This document shows, piece after piece, positions 22,281-34,659 of a stretch of 64,000 nt of DNA. Under the pieces are notes generated by a model that was not told the origin of the DNA, made no database searches, and worked only from the letters and a program-made list of their open reading frames with translations. The stretch is from Lunularia cruciata (taxonomy: Eukaryota; Streptophyta; Marchantiopsida; Lunulariales; Lunulariaceae). Both the position numbers and the translations under genes were made by a program. The stretch spans positions 46,505,001 through 46,569,000 of the forward strand of contig OX419758.1 of assembly GCA_948567375.1 (NCBI GenBank), written 5' to 3'. Within the stretch, counting starts at the first letter, position 1. Each line of letters opens with the position of its first letter.

Positions 22281-23840
22281 GGCCAGACTTGTGAATAGGA
22301 ACAACCTTCTTGAAGCACCATCTATCTGGAAAGCCACACTTGATTGCTGAGAAGTGAGTACTGAAATCAGATGGCTACCGCCCCACTTTAGAAGTTCAAC
22401 ACATAGTCCATCAAGGTCTTCAGCCTTACCATTGGCCAACTTCTTCAATTGATACTTGACATCAGCTTCAGAGATGGTGAGAGCATATCCAAGGCAAGGT
22501 GCCATGCTTGGAGCATCAGGGAAAAAGTACAGATCTTTCACATAGTCACAAAGCTTGTTTAGGTCCAGCGGTGGAGATGGAGATCTGATGGTTACCTTCT
22601 TCCAAAAAGCCTTAGGATTGCTCCTCAATTCAGTGCTCAACTCAACCCCCTTGAGTCTCAAAAATGCCCGCTTTTTGCACTTCACCAACTTTTTGTATGA
22701 AACAAAGGCCCGATTTTGTGCAATCTGATCAAGAGACCTATCCATAGCTTTGATCCTTGCCATTTTGCAATCAGCATCATACCACCTATTGCAAGGGAGA
22801 CCAAGTCTCTTCCTGTGGGAGCCTCTTGGAAAGAAAGTAGTTGATGTAGATTGAAGAAGCTCAACCAACTGATCACTACGTTGTTGAAAATCAGAACTCC
22901 ACTCCATAGAACTCAATTTCTCTTGGATAGCTTGTTGGTACAAGTCTCTCTTATGAAAATCTAGATGAAGTTTTTCTCTAAAGGCATGGTCAATGGGTAA
23001 TGTGGTTCTATTGAGGCAAGGAAGAAGGATGGCACAAGATAGAGGTGCATGGTCTGATTCTGGTTGAGGATCTAAAACAATAAAATCTGAGACAAAGTGG
23101 ATATCATTAGCTGAAGTGAGCATATAATCTATGGTGCTTGATCCACCTGAGGCAAAGCATGTGCTTTTACAAGTTTCTGGAAATTGAGAAAGGCCATTCA
23201 AGATCTTCAAGCTACAATTGGTACCAAAGCTCAAAAAGTGCTCACTCATGGGGTTGGACATAAGATCTTTGGAAGAGCGGGACCAAGCACTAGAATGATC
23301 AATCAAACTATGGAGAGGATCATTCTCAAAGTCACTTAAGTCAGGAATCTGAGTGGCTTGGATTCTAGCATTGAAATCACCAAGAACAAGGACTGCACCT
23401 TTACTTTGAAACTCTAACACATCCTTTGTCAAGGAATGGAAAGGCTGCATGGTGTTGAGAACTCCACTTGAATAGATTGGTGATGTCAATGGGGCAAAGT
23501 AACAAACAGCAATGAAGCAAGGTGTGGCAACTCCTTCAATCCTCAGCCATTGGTATTGTCCATTTGAATCTTGACCTATCAAAGAGACTGATTTCTCAAA
23601 GCCAAATCTGACGTAAGTAGCAATACCTCCAAAGCCCCTTCCTTTGTGTTGCCTCCGCTTGTTCCAAGTTGACCCAATAAGAGTGAAACCTTCAATGTCT
23701 TGAATGGTGTTTCTTTCATGTTCCCATGTCTCCACAAGATTGATCAGATCAGCATCATCCCACAAAGGCTTAGCGCTGGAGTACTTGGTTTGTGTGAGCC
23801 CATGTACATTCCAAAACAACACTCTAAGGGTCTGGAATTG
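22281..23840 (-). pseudogene. LINE ORF2 N-terminal half, open until the LTR insertion
   Basis: Continuous frame from the codon after UAG: FWNVHGLTQT, VETWEHE, VLGDFNARI, STIDYML, SDHAPLS, then KAEDLDGLCVELLKWGG. A 42-bp-scale change removes SHLNEAIKCG before FPDRW-like codons. The frame is cut at PIHKSG by the LTR. The endonuclease looks complete. Confidence 0.82.
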
Positions 23841-24674
23841 CTATGCAACAGCTGACAATTTCTTTTGGGTAAATCACAGCTCTATTATCTCTTAAGAATG
23901 CAACAAAGCCTGCTTGTTGAGCCTCGTTCACTTTTGCTAATTCTCCCTTCTTTGCTTGCCATTGGAGAGATGTGATATCAGGATCTAACCAGATGCGCCG
24001 CCCCTTCAATACAGCCTTGTTTGCCATCACTAAATTGCTTTGAGTTTCTGAGCCAAACCTCACCAAAATGCTTCTTGGTTGTGCACCTTGCTGTCCCTAT
24101 CTATATGCTTGCACAATTTGAGCATCATGGACTCTCAGAGAATCAGCAATAAATTCACACACTATGGCCTTGGGTTCTTCCTTCTCAATCTCTGGCAAAC
24201 CTAAAATCCTCAAGTTTTTCATTTTCACCAGTTGGTTCTCCTTTTCAACCTCATGCTCTTGCAAGTAAGAGATTTGAGCCACCTTAGTAGCTTCAGCTTC
24301 ATCTTCACTTCTAATGTGTCCACAATCTGTTGGAGCCCTCCGCTTTGTGTAGCAATGTCGTTGGCTTGTACTCCCAAAGATGCAACCTTCTCAGAAGCAT
24401 CCACCATCCCCTTGGTTGATGTTAACAGCGAGATAGTACTCTTCTTTAGATCTTGAATCTCTTGGTTGACCAAGTTCAATGACTCTTTTATAGTGCTGAT
24501 CTCAACCTTTACAACATCCATATCAGTCATGAGAGTACTCATGCACTGGGACATAGGTGCAAAGAAGCTTCTAAGCTCTTTGTGGAAATCATTAGATTTC
24601 CTTTACATTTCAGCTAATTGTTGTTGCTTCAAGGCTATATCTGCAATGTCTTTCACCATCTTGGACTCCTCCAT
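23841..24674 (-). pseudogene. LINE type-C ORF1, broken
   Basis: Start codon at 24674-24672 (MEESKMVKDIADIALK expected). TAC/TAT to TAA near 24605, a 7-nt loss near 24297, TTA to TAG at ~24117 after QAYR, and a 1-nt gain near 23875. The final TAG is at 23843-23841. The QAYR stop is identical in the 38-kb copy. Confidence 0.82.
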
Positions 24675-25585
24675 TATGCCAATCACTAATCACTCACAAT
24701 AAATCTAGAAGTTTTACTTTCAACACCAAAACTTCAAGATTTTCAAGGTAACTTAGCTGTGATTTTACATCACTAAGTACTACTAGCTAGGTATTGAAAG
24801 AAGGAACTGGAGAAGTTGGTTCTAATGAGATAAGAATCACCTCAAATGGACATGTGAATGTAAAGCTATTACATTCCAAATCAGTGGTGCACAAAGCTAC
24901 CAAAGGCTGCAAAAATTGGGGTACCCAGAGCTCCAAATCTATCCTCTAAACTCTGTCAATAATTTTTCAATGTAAAGGCTTGACTGAGCTGATTCTAATG
25001 ACACAAAGATCACTTCATCTGGATCATTGAGTACAAAGATACAATGGTCTGAATTTGCACTTCACAATGTTGTGATGTACAAAGAGTCACAGATCTCAAA
25101 TTGTCACAACTTCCTTGTCTGATCTCCAATTGCAACAAATCAAAGCTCAAAAAAAACCTTGCATAGTGCTTGTTCTATTGCCACAAAAACCATTTGATTT
25201 GGACCTATAAGTACAGAGCAATCCTACTTCACATGTGTAGAATTTAACACCAAGTACTTGGAAGTATTGCAATGAAGCAAATGGTCATATCATCAGCGTT
25301 GGATATCCAAATTCTTCAAATATGAAGTCAATAGAAAGCCTATGACAATGTGGTTCTTATGACACAAGAATCACCTAGATTGGGTTTGTGAGTGAGGAGA
25401 ACTGGCCCTGCAAAGTTGGAACTCTAAACACCAAGATGCATGAAATGTGACAGAATGGGAATTGCCACCACTGCTTGCTCAGACCTCCATGTGATACAAA
25501 TTTGGACTTGAAACAGAGCTTGTAACTCATAGATTCTGATGCTGCAATTTTCACTGGATGTGCACTTTTGACTGCGGAGCAATCC

Positions 25586-25845
25586 TCTCTCTCAGTTGAA
25601 GAAGGTGTTATTCAGATCTCTTGGGCAGCAAGCAGCAATACATAAGGAGTTTGACTCCTCACCCCAAGTTCATCACACAAAAACAATTTTTGAACTTTCT
25701 CCACCTTTTGCCACCATGTCTTCTTAGTACCTGGACCCCAAATTTGAGCACCATAGAGAACCACCGGCTGCACAAGAGATCTGAACAGCACCTTCTTCAA
25801 CTCCCATGTGGTAAAGTGAGCAAGTCTAGAGCGGTTCATGAGTGA
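25586..25845 (-). mobile_element. Two LINE scraps, a 30-bp plus piece and a minus ORF2 piece
   Basis: 25586-25615 reads LKKVLFRSL on the plus strand. 25616-25845 is minus-strand ORF2 (YSLMNRSRLAHFTTWELKK to GVRSQTPYVLLLA). Its 5'-truncated end at 25845 touches the 3' tail of the next minus-strand LINE at 25846. Confidence 0.75.
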
Positions 25846-27107
25846 ATAATGAACAATGAACAATGAAATATAAAGCCCGAAAGACCCAAAGAGTCAAAAG
25901 GCTGGAAACACAATACAAAACACATGAAATGTGAGCCTAGGCAAGGGCCTAGGGCATCTGACCAATCTGTAACAAATTGGTCCGATGTAAACTAACCTCT
26001 GTCATGTACTTCCCTAACGCTAAAGCTTCAACCTGTAAGAGAGTTGAGAAATCACTACAAGTCATCTGATGTCTAACTCTAATCTGCATGTAACAAGGGC
26101 AAACAATCAACACATGATGCTCATCCTCAACTTTGCTCATAGTACACAATTTGCAAAGTCGCATGGAGTGCTCTATCTGCTGCCAACGTCCTTGTTCTAC
26201 TTCTAGTCTATGAGAACTAGTTCTATATTGAGCAATAACATGTCTAAGTGAAGTAGAAATCCTAGCCAGTAGATAATCTTGCTCACAATACACCAACATA
26301 GGATTTACAAACTGCTGATAGAACACCATCTTGGTACCGGGCTGCTGCCATAAGCGAAGTAAGAACTGCTCCTTGATCACTTCTCGTAGTGCAATAGGCT
26401 CCAACTTCCAATGTCGCTCACAAACATTCCACCTTGTGGCCCATGCAATCAGATCTGTATACCAACCGACAGATAGAGTGGCACAAAAAGCTTGGTAGGG
26501 AAGTCTCTCATGCTCCATGGATCTCACCTTAGTGGCATATGTGATAGCTAAAAACAAAGCTTCAGCCTCAAGTGGCAAAAACCCGGTTTCAGCAAGCAGC
26601 AATACATAAGGAGTTTGAGTCCTCACCCCAATTTCATCACACAAAAACAATTTCTGAACTTTCTCCACCTTTTGCCACCATGTCTTCTTAGTACCTGGAC
26701 CCCAAACCTGAGCACCATAGAGAACTACCGGCTGCACAAGAGATCTGAACAACACCTTCTTCAACTCCCATGTGGTAAGGTGGGCAAGTCTAGAGCGGTT
26801 CATGAGTGAATACAAAGCTCTAAAGCCTGCATTGATTCTCATCTTCACACAAGTGGACCAACTATAGTCATGAGAAAACTCAAGGCCCAAGTACTTATAA
26901 GAAGAAACCTGCTCCAATTCCTGTCCATCAAAAAAGAAAGGTGTGACACCTTTAGAACCCACCACAATCACCTTGGACTTGTCAAGGTTCACTTCCATCT
27001 TTGTTTGATTGCAAAAGCAAAGTAGAGAATCCAACAGCTTCTGTAAACTTTGTGGATTTGTGGAGAGAAGCACTACATCATCTGCATAAAGGAGTGCATG
27101 TGTTTTG

Positions 27108-27173
27108 TATTGTGTTTCCAGCCTTTTGACTCTTTGGATCTTTCGGGCTTTATATTTCATTGTTTCATTCTTT
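27108..27173 (+). repeat. LINE 3'-end micro-insertion 1 (antisense to host LINE)
   Basis: TGTTTTGTATTGTGTTTC, the GACTCTTTGGATC hairpin core and TTTCATTG units lie between GTGCATG and TATCATC, which are contiguous in other copies. The 5' joint shares CATG with the LINE 3' UTR. Confidence 0.88.
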
Positions 27174-27248
27174 CATTGTATCATCAAAGAGCCAACCTGT
27201 ACACCTGTAGCTCCAGCTTCCATGAGTAGACTCTCTAGATCATCGATG

Positions 27249-27318
27249 TTTTGTATTGTGTTTCCAGCCTTTTGACTCCTTGGGTCTTTCGGGCTTTATA
27301 TTTCATTGTTTCATTGTT
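27249..27318 (+). repeat. LINE 3'-end micro-insertion 2 (antisense to host LINE)
   Basis: TTTTGTATTGTGTTTCC to TTTCATTGTTTC, inserted in ATCGATGAAGATT, which is intact elsewhere. CGATG is repeated on both sides and looks like a 5-bp target-site duplication. Confidence 0.88.
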
Positions 27319-29336
27319 TCGATGAAGATTCCGAACAGAGTTGGAGATAGAGAGCAACCTTGGATCACACCCATTGTGCTAAGGACATCTTGAGAGCTCA
27401 AAGATGAAAGTTTCACAATCACTTTCTCATAGAGTCTTGAGATAGCACCAATCAGATCAGTTGAAACACACACTTCAATGAGTCTCTCACTTAGAGATTT
27501 CCTTAGCACCTTATCAAAGGCCTTCCTGAAATCAATAAAGGCAACATAGAGAGCTCTCCCAACACCCTTGGATTTCCACCACAAAACATGAAGAACTAAT
27601 AGGTGGTCCAAAGTACTAAAGCTTGATCTGAAACCAGCTTGGCACTTAGCTCGAATTTTGTGCTTTTCAGCCCAAGTGCTCAACCTTGACTCCAAAATTC
27701 GACCATACAACTTGGCAAAGACACTACCAACAAGTATGGTACGGTAATTGGTGACAACATCTCTTTGGCCAGACTTGTGAATAGGAACTACCTTCTTGAA
27801 GCACCATCTATCCGGAAAGCCACACTTGATTGCCTCATTCAAATGAGAAGTGAGTACTGAAATCAGATGGCTACCGCCCCACTTCAGAAGTTCAACACAT
27901 AGTCCATCAAGGTCTTCAGCCTTACCATTGGCCAACTTCTTCAATTGGTATTTGACATCAGCTTCAGAGATGGTGAGAGTAGATCCAAGGCAAGGTGCCA
28001 TGCTTGGAGCATTTGGGAAAAAGTACAAATCCTTCACATAGTCACAAAGCTCATTCAGGTCCAGCGATGGAGATGGAGATCTGATGGTTACCTTCTTCCA
28101 GAGAGCCTTTGGATTGCTCCTCAGTTCAGTGCTCAACTCAACTCCTTTGAGTCTCAGAAATGCCCGCTTTTTGCACTTCACTAACTTTCTGTATGAAACA
28201 AAGGCTTGATTTTGTGCAATCTGACCAAGAGATCTATCCATAGCTTTGATCCTTGCCAGTTTGCAATCAGCATCATACCACCTATTGCAAGGGAGACCAA
28301 GTCTCTTCCTGTGGGAGCCTCTTGGAAACAAAGAAGTTGATGTAGATTGAAGAAGTTCAATCAATTGATCACTACGTTGTTGAAAATCAGAACTCCACTC
28401 CATAGAACTCAAATTCTCTAAGATGGCTTGTTGGTACAAGTCTCTCTTGTGAAAATCTAGACGAAGTTTGCCTCTAAAAGCATGGTCTATAGGTAATGTT
28501 GTTCTATTGAGGCAAGGAAAAAGGATGGTACAAGATAGAGGTGCATAGTCTGATTCTGGTTGAGGATCTAAAATAGCAAAATCTGAGACAAGATGGATAT
28601 CATTAGCTGAAGTGAGCATATAATCTATGGTGCTTGATCCACCTAAAGCAAAGCATGTGCTTTTACAAGTTTCTGGAAATTGAGAAAGGCCATTCAAGAT
28701 CTTCAAGCTACAATTGGCACCAAAGCTCAAAAAGTACTCACTCATGGAATTGGACATAGGATCTTTGGAAGAGCGTGACCAAGCACTAGAATGGTCTATC
28801 AAGCTGTGGAAAGGATCATTCTCAAGGTCGCTCAAGTCAGGGATCTGAGAGGCTTGGATCCTAGCATTGAAATCACCAAGAACAAGGACTGCATCTTTAC
28901 TTTGAAACTCTAACACATCCTTCGTCAAGGAATGGAAAGGCTGCATGGTGTTGAGAAGTCCACTTGAATAGATTGGTGATGTCAACGGGGCAAAGTAACA
29001 AACAGCAATGAAGCAAGGTGTGGCAACTCCTCCAATCCTCAGCCATTGGTATTGTCCACTTGAATCTTGACCTAGCAAAGAGACTGATTTCTCAAAGCCA
29101 AATCTGACGTAAGTAGCAATACCTCCAAAGCCCCTTCCTTTGTGTTGTCTCCGCTTGTTCCAGGTTGAACCAACAAGAGTGAATCCTTCAATGTCTTGAA
29201 TGGTGTTTCCTTCATGTTCCCATGTCTCCACAAGATTGATCAGATCAGCATCATCACACAAAGGCTTAGAGCTGGAGTACTTGGTATGTGTGAGCCCATG
29301 AACATTCCAAAACAGTACTCTAAAGGTCTGGAATTG

Positions 29337-30176
29337 CTATGCAGTAGCTGATAATTTCTTTTGAGTAATCACAGCTCTATTATCTCTCAAGAATGCAACA
29401 AAACCTGCTTGTTGACCCTCCTTCACTTTTGCTAATTCTCCCTTCTTTGCTTGCCATTGGAGAGGTGTGAGATCAGGGTCCAACCAGATACGCCGCCCTT
29501 TTAGTATAGCTTTGTTCCCCATCACTGCATTCCTTTGAGTTTCTGAGCCAAACCTCACCAAAATGCTTCTTGGTTGTGCACCTTGTTGTCCCAATCTATA
29601 TGCTTGCAAAATCTGAGGATCATGGACTCTCAAAGAATCAGCAATAAACTCACACACTATGGCCTTGGTGTCTTCCTTCTCAATCTCAGGAAAACCTGAA
29701 ATCCTCAAGTTCTTCATTCTCACCAATTGGTTCTCCTTCTCAACCTCATGCTCTTGCAAGTAAGAGATTTGAGCCACTTTCGTAGCTTCAGCATATGACT
29801 TCATCTTGACCTCTAATGTGTCAACCATCTCTTGCAGCCCTCCATTTTGTGAAGCAATGTTGGTGGCTTGTGCTCCCAAGGAAGCAACCTTCTCAGTAGC
29901 ATCCACCATACCCTTGGTGGAGTCTAACATCAAATTGCTACTCTTCTTGAGTTCTTGGATATCTACGGTGATTGAATTCAAAGATTCTTTCACAGTCAAG
30001 ACATCAACTCTTACGGTTTGCAAATCTGCCATAAGAGTGTTCATGCATTGAGACATGGGGGCAAAAAAGCTCTTGAGTTCCTTGTGGAAGTCATTTGCTT
30101 TCCTATACATTTCAGCAAGCTGTTGCTGTTTTGAAGCTATGTAAGCAATGTCTTGCATCATCTTGGAAGCTTCCAT
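29337..30176 (-). CDS. LINE type-B ORF1 protein, intact, 279 aa
   Basis: MEASKMMQDIAYIASK start; coiled-coil region residues ~10-150; NLRISG 156-161, RSILVRF 203-209, RRIWLDP 228-234. Ends in TAG (29339-29337) followed in frame by CAA TTC. Differs by only a few residues from the copy at 17589. Expected role: binding LINE RNA in the ribonucleoprotein. Confidence 0.85.
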   Translation of the reverse strand: MEASKMMQDIAYIASKQQQLAEMYRKANDFHKELKSFFAPMSQCMNTLMADLQTVRVDVLTVKESLNSITVDIQELKKSSNLMLDSTKGMVDATEKVASLGAQATNIASQNGGLQEMVDTLEVKMKSYAEATKVAQISYLQEHEVEKENQLVRMKNLRISGFPEIEKEDTKAIVCEFIADSLRVHDPQILQAYRLGQQGAQPRSILVRFGSETQRNAVMGNKAILKGRRIWLDPDLTPLQWQAKKGELAKVKEGQQAGFVAFLRDNRAVITQKKLSATA

Positions 30177-31225
30177 TCTAAAAGTTCTAACAGATACTAT
30201 GAGAGTGTATCCTCTGGTTCACTCACACTTTGTGAACACCAATAGCTCTACACCAAAAATCAACTCCTTTGGACTTGTAAATCAAAAGTTACAAACTTTT
30301 GAATTTGAGTTTTTCCTACATGAAAATTTTGAAATCCTACAGATTTCGAAAATTCATAACCTTGGCTACAGTACTTTAAAACCTACAATATATGACTCAA
30401 TCAAAAGCTCTTGGGAAATTATATCCAATGAATCAAAAATGAAGTCATTTGAGCCAATAGACATGAAGTTATGACCTCTAGAGTTCTCTATGGTAAACTT
30501 CTAAACCTCATTGAATCACAGAATTCAAATGCTCATAACTTCAAGCACAAAGCTTCAAATTCTATGAAATGACTTTCAATCAATAGCTCTTGACAAGACG
30601 CTTCTAATGAGTCCAAGATCACCTCATTTGAAGATGTGAGTCCAAAGTTCCAGCCTCTGAAAGTTCAAGATTTGAGCACCACCAACCCCACAAGAACACA
30701 AATTGATGAATTTCGAAACTTCTTCCATAGAACTCCAACTTCAGCAACTAGGAATTCAAAAGAAAGCACTCTCACAGCTGTTTCCAATGAGTCCAAGATT
30801 GAAAGATTTGGACATGGAACCAAAAAGTTACAAGGTGTTGAAAATTGAGCTCAAACCCTAAAATCTATGAGAGATGGCAGAATTCGAATCTTCATAACTT
30901 TCTTTGTGTATGTGCTGTGCAAGCCACATTAGTATCAATCGAAAGAGCTTTCAAAGGCGCTTCCAATGCCACAAAAAGCACTCCATTTGGACACCATATG
31001 ATGAAGATTCGAACTCTCAAGTCTAGCTCTTGTATCAGAAATTTCAATCACTCATAACGTTTCGTACAAAACTCAAAATGACACAATCTTGGTGGCTATG
31101 GAAAGGTGGTGGCAAGGCGCTTCGAACGAGACCAAAACCGCAACGTTTGGACATGTATGTAGGGAGATATGGCTTCTCAAACTTTTGGGACTCCTCTCCT
31201 CTCAAACTTTCGGAACTCCACTCCT
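30177..31225 (-). promoter_or_regulatory. LINE type-B 5' UTR modules
   Basis: Reverse complement of the 16574-17588 type, with six module cores (for example near 30980 CTCCATTTGGACACC, 30795, 30620, 30435, 30260). 5' end at GGAGTGGAGTTCCG near 31225. No coding content. Confidence 0.65.
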
Positions 31226-31239
31226 AACTTTCGAGAGAA

Positions 31240-32907
31240 TACAAAGCTCTAAAGCCTGCATTGATTCTCATCTTCACACAAGTAGACCAACTATAGTCAT
31301 GAGAAAAACTCAAGGCCCAAGTACGTGTAAGAAGAAACCTGCTCCAATTGCTGTCCATCAAAAAAGAAAGGTGGGACACCTTTAGAACCTACCACAATCA
31401 CCTTGGACTCGTCAAGGTTCACTTCCATCTTTGTTTCATTGCAAAACAAGAGAAGAGAATCCAATAGCTTCTGTAAACCCTCTGGATTGGTGGAGAGAAG
31501 CACTACATCATCTGCATACAGTAGTGCATGTATCATCAAAGAGCCAACCTGTACACCAGTAGCTCCAGTTTCCATGAGTAATCTCTCTAGATCATCGATG
31601 AAGATTCCAAATAGAGTTGGAGATAGAGAGCAGCCTTGAATCACACCCATTGTGCTAAGGACATCTTGAGAGCTCAAAGATGAAAGTTTCACAACCACTT
31701 TGTCATAGAGTCTAGAGATAGCACCAATCAGATCAGCTGAAACACCAACTTGAGTGAGTCTCCCACTTAGAGATTTCTTAAGCACCTTATCAAAGGCCTT
31801 CTTGAAATCAATAAATGCAACATAGAGAGCTCTCCCAACACCTTTGGATTTCCACCACAAAACATGGAGTAACAATAGATGATCCAAAGTACTAAAGCCT
31901 GATCTGAAACCCGCTTGGCACTTAGCTCCAATTTTGTGCTTTTCTGCCCAAGTACTCAACCTAGACTCCAAAATTCAACCGTACAACTTGGCAAAGATAC
32001 TACCCACTAGAATGGTACGGTAATTGGTGACAATATCTCTCTGACCAGACTTGTGAATAGGAACTACCTTCTTGAAGCACCATCTATCAGGAAAGCCACA
32101 CCTGATGGCCTCATTCAAGAGAGAAGTGAGTACTGAAATCAGATGGCTACCACCCCACTTCAGAAGTTCAACACATAGTCCATCAAGGTCTTCAGCCTTA
32201 CCATTGGCCAACTTCTTCAATTGGTACTGGACATCAGCTTCAGAGATGGTGAGAGCAGATCCAAGGCAAGGTGCCATGCTTGGAGCATCAGGGTAAAAGT
32301 ACAGATCCTTCACATATTCACAAAGCTCATTCACGTCCAGCGATGGAGATGGAGATCTGATGGTTACCTTTTGCCAAAAAGCCTTGGGATTGCTCCTCAA
32401 TTCAATGCTCAACTCAACCCCCTTGAGTCTCAAGAACGCTCGCTTCTTGCACTTCACCAACTTTCTATAAGAGACAAAAGCCTGATTTTGTGCAATCTGA
32501 TCAAGAGACCTATCCATAGCTTTGATCCTTGCCATTTTACAGTCAGCATCAAACCACCTATTGCAAGGGAGACCAAGTCTCTTCTTGTGAGAACCTCGTG
32601 GAAATAGAGTTGTTGATGTAGATTGAAGAAGTTCAATCAACTGATCACTACGTTGTTGAAAATCAGAACTCCACTCCATAGAGCTCAATTTCTCATGGAT
32701 AGCTTGTTGGTACAAATCTTGCTTGTGAAAATCAAGACGGAGTTTCCCTCTAAAGGCATGATCAATAGGTAATGTGGTTCTATTGAGGCAAGAAAGAAGG
32801 ATGACACAAGATAAAGGTGCATGGTCAGATTCAGGTTGAGCGCTTGAGTACTTGGTATGTGTGAGACCATGAACATTCCAAAACAACACTCTAAGGGTCT
32901 GGAATTG
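31240..32907 (-). pseudogene. LINE ORF2, endonuclease-deleted
   Basis: Reads on from UAG as QFQTLRVLFWNVHG, loses the endonuclease core, then is open for ~300 codons through KAEDLDGLCVELL to FAKLYG, a TGA at 31975-31973, then RT with AFIDFKKAFDK, QGCSLSPTLFG and YADDVVLL before a frameshift near 31305. Confidence 0.83.
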
Positions 32908-33747
32908 CTATGCGGTAGTTGACAATTTCCTTTGGGTGATCATAGCTCTATTGTCTCTCAAGAATGCAACAAAACCTGCTTGTTAAGCCTCCTTCACCTT
33001 TGCTAATTCTCCCTTCTTTGCTTGCCATTGGAGAGATGTGAGATCAGGATCCAACCAGATATGCCGCCCCCTCAGTATAGCCTTGTTTGCCATCACTGAA
33101 TTCCTCTAAGTTTTTGAGCCAAACCTCACCAAAATGCTTCTTGGTTGTGCACCTTGTTGTCCCAATCTATATGCTTGCAAAATCTGAGGATCATGGACTC
33201 TCAGAGAATCAGTAAGAAACTCACACACTATGGCCTTGGTGTCTTCCTTCTCAGTCTCTGGTAAACCAGAAATCCTCAAGTTCTTCAATTTGACTTGTTG
33301 GTTCTCCTTCTCAACCTCATGCTCTTGCAAGTAAGAAATTTGAGCCACCTTAGTAGCTTCAGCATATGACCTCATCTTCACTTCTAATGTGCCTACAATC
33401 TGTTGGAGCCCTCCGCTTTGTGTAGCAATGTCACTGGCTTGTGTTCCCAAGGAAGCAACTTTCTTGGTAGCATCAACCATCCCCTTGGTTGATGTTAACA
33501 GCAAGATAGTACTCTTCTTCAGGTCTTGAATCTCTTGGTTGACTAGGTTCAAGGACTCTTTTACGCTACTGATCTCAACCTTTACAATTTCCATATCAGT
33601 CATGAGAGTACTCATGCACTGGGACATAGGTGCAAAGAAGCATCTAAGCTCTTTGTGGAAATCATTAGATTTCCTATACATTTCTGCTAATTGTTGTTGC
33701 TTCAAGGCTATATCAGCAACATCTTTCACCATCTGGGACTCCTCCAT
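32908..33747 (-). pseudogene. LINE type-A ORF1, two nonsense codons
   Basis: MEESQMVKDVADIALK start at 33747, full 840-nt length, TAG at 32910-32908. In-frame stops after RFGSKT (near 33106) and after KVKEA (near 32985). Otherwise matches the 279-residue ORF1 with coiled coil and RSILVRFG. Confidence 0.83.
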
Positions 33748-33866
33748 TGTGCCAATCGCTAATCACTAATCAGTCACAATCAATCTAGAAGTTTTACTTT
33801 CAACACCAAAAATTCTAGATTTTCAAGTAGACATTGCTTCTGTTTTACAGGTCAGAGCACTACTAG

Positions 33867-34553
33867 GATCTGCTCTCACCATCTCTGAAGCTGATGTCAA
33901 GTATCAATTGAAGAAGTTGGCCAATGGTAAGGCTGAAGACCTTGATGGACTATGTGTTGAACTTCTGAAGTGCCGCGGTCGCCATCTGATTTCAGTACTC
34001 ACTTCTCATTTGAATGAGGCAATCAAGTGTGGCTTTCCAGATAGATGGTGCTTCAAGAAGGTTGTTCCTATTCACAAGTCTGACCAGAGAGATGTTGTCA
34101 CCAATTACCCTACTATACTTGTTGGTAGTATCTTTGCCATGTTGTATGGTCGAATTGTGGAGTCTATGTTGAGCACTTGGGCTGAAAAGTACAATGTTAG
34201 AGCTAAGTGCCAAGCTGGTTTCAGATCGGGCTTTAGCACCTTGGATCACTTATTGGTACTCCATGTTTTGTGGTGGAAATCCAAGGGTGTTGGGAGAGCT
34301 CTCTCTGTTGCCTTTATTGATTTCAGGAAGGCCTTTGATAAGGTGCTTAGGAAATCTCTAAGTGAGAGACTCATTCTAGTTGGTGTTTCAGCTGATCTGA
34401 TTGGTGCTATCTCTAGACTCTATGAGAAAGTGGTTGTGAAACTTTCATCTTTGAGCTCTCAAGATGTCCTTAGCCCAATGGGTGTGATTCAAGGCTGCTC
34501 TCTATCTCCCACTCTATTTGGAATCTTCATCGACGATCTGGAGAGTCTACTCA
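33867..34553 (+). mobile_element. LINE ORF2 fragment, plus strand
   Basis: Opens with SALTISEADVKYQLKK (33870 on) and runs to FIDDLESLLM (34552), where it meets the inverted 3' tail of the next element. One open frame with CRGR replacing the usual WGGS, and AFIDFRKAFDK and QGCSLSPTLFG present. YADD is not included. Confidence 0.8.
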
Positions 34554-34659
34554 TGAACAATGAACAATGAACAATGAAATATAAAGCCTGAAAGACCCAA
34601 AGAGTCAAAAGGCTAGAAACACAATACAAAACACATGAAATGTGAGCCTAGGCAAGGGC

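Larger units (their letters stand above)
22281..25585 (-). mobile_element. LINE type C, interrupted by the LTR element
   Basis: 5' UTR modules 25585-24675 (same wording as 38734-39655), ORF1 24674-23841, UAG, ORF2 23840-22281 up to the LTR edge. The remainder of ORF2 is not found on the other side of the LTR remnant. It is very similar to the element at 34554-40208, including a shared ORF1 nonsense codon. Confidence 0.82.
25949..29336 (-). pseudogene. LINE ORF2, complete domains but split by two insertions
   Basis: Endonuclease (FWNVHG, ETWEHEG, GDFNARI, STIDYML, SDYAPLS; the usual SDH reads SDY, so the catalytic His is changed), RT (AFIDFRKAFDK, QGCSLSPTLFG, YADDVVLL with the box next to the first insertion) and C-terminal CKLCTMSKVEDEHH motif. 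Two ~70-bp insertions near 27108 and 27249 truncate the frame just before YADD. Without them it would be open to the stop at 25949. Confidence 0.85.
25846..31225 (-). mobile_element. Full-length LINE type B with two antisense micro-insertions
   Basis: Minus strand: 5' UTR 31225-30177, intact ORF1 30176-29337, UAG, ORF2 29336-25949, 3' UTR and tail to 25846. ORF2 is open apart from two insertions of the LINE's own 3'-terminal ~70 bp in opposite orientation (27108-27173, 27249-27318). Removing these would leave a near-complete element of about 5.2 kb. Confidence 0.85.
31226..33866 (-). mobile_element. LINE type A, endonuclease-deleted, 3'-truncated
   Basis: Minus strand: leader 33866-33748, ORF1 33747-32908, ORF2 32907 to ~31240, ending within GFRALY. 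It shares the AQP-to-SDHAPLS endonuclease deletion and the KVKEA-stop nonsense codon with 11166-13880. Further breaks: CAG to TAG in SKTQ, CGA to TGA at 31975-31973, and a 1-nt gain near 31305. Confidence 0.82.
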
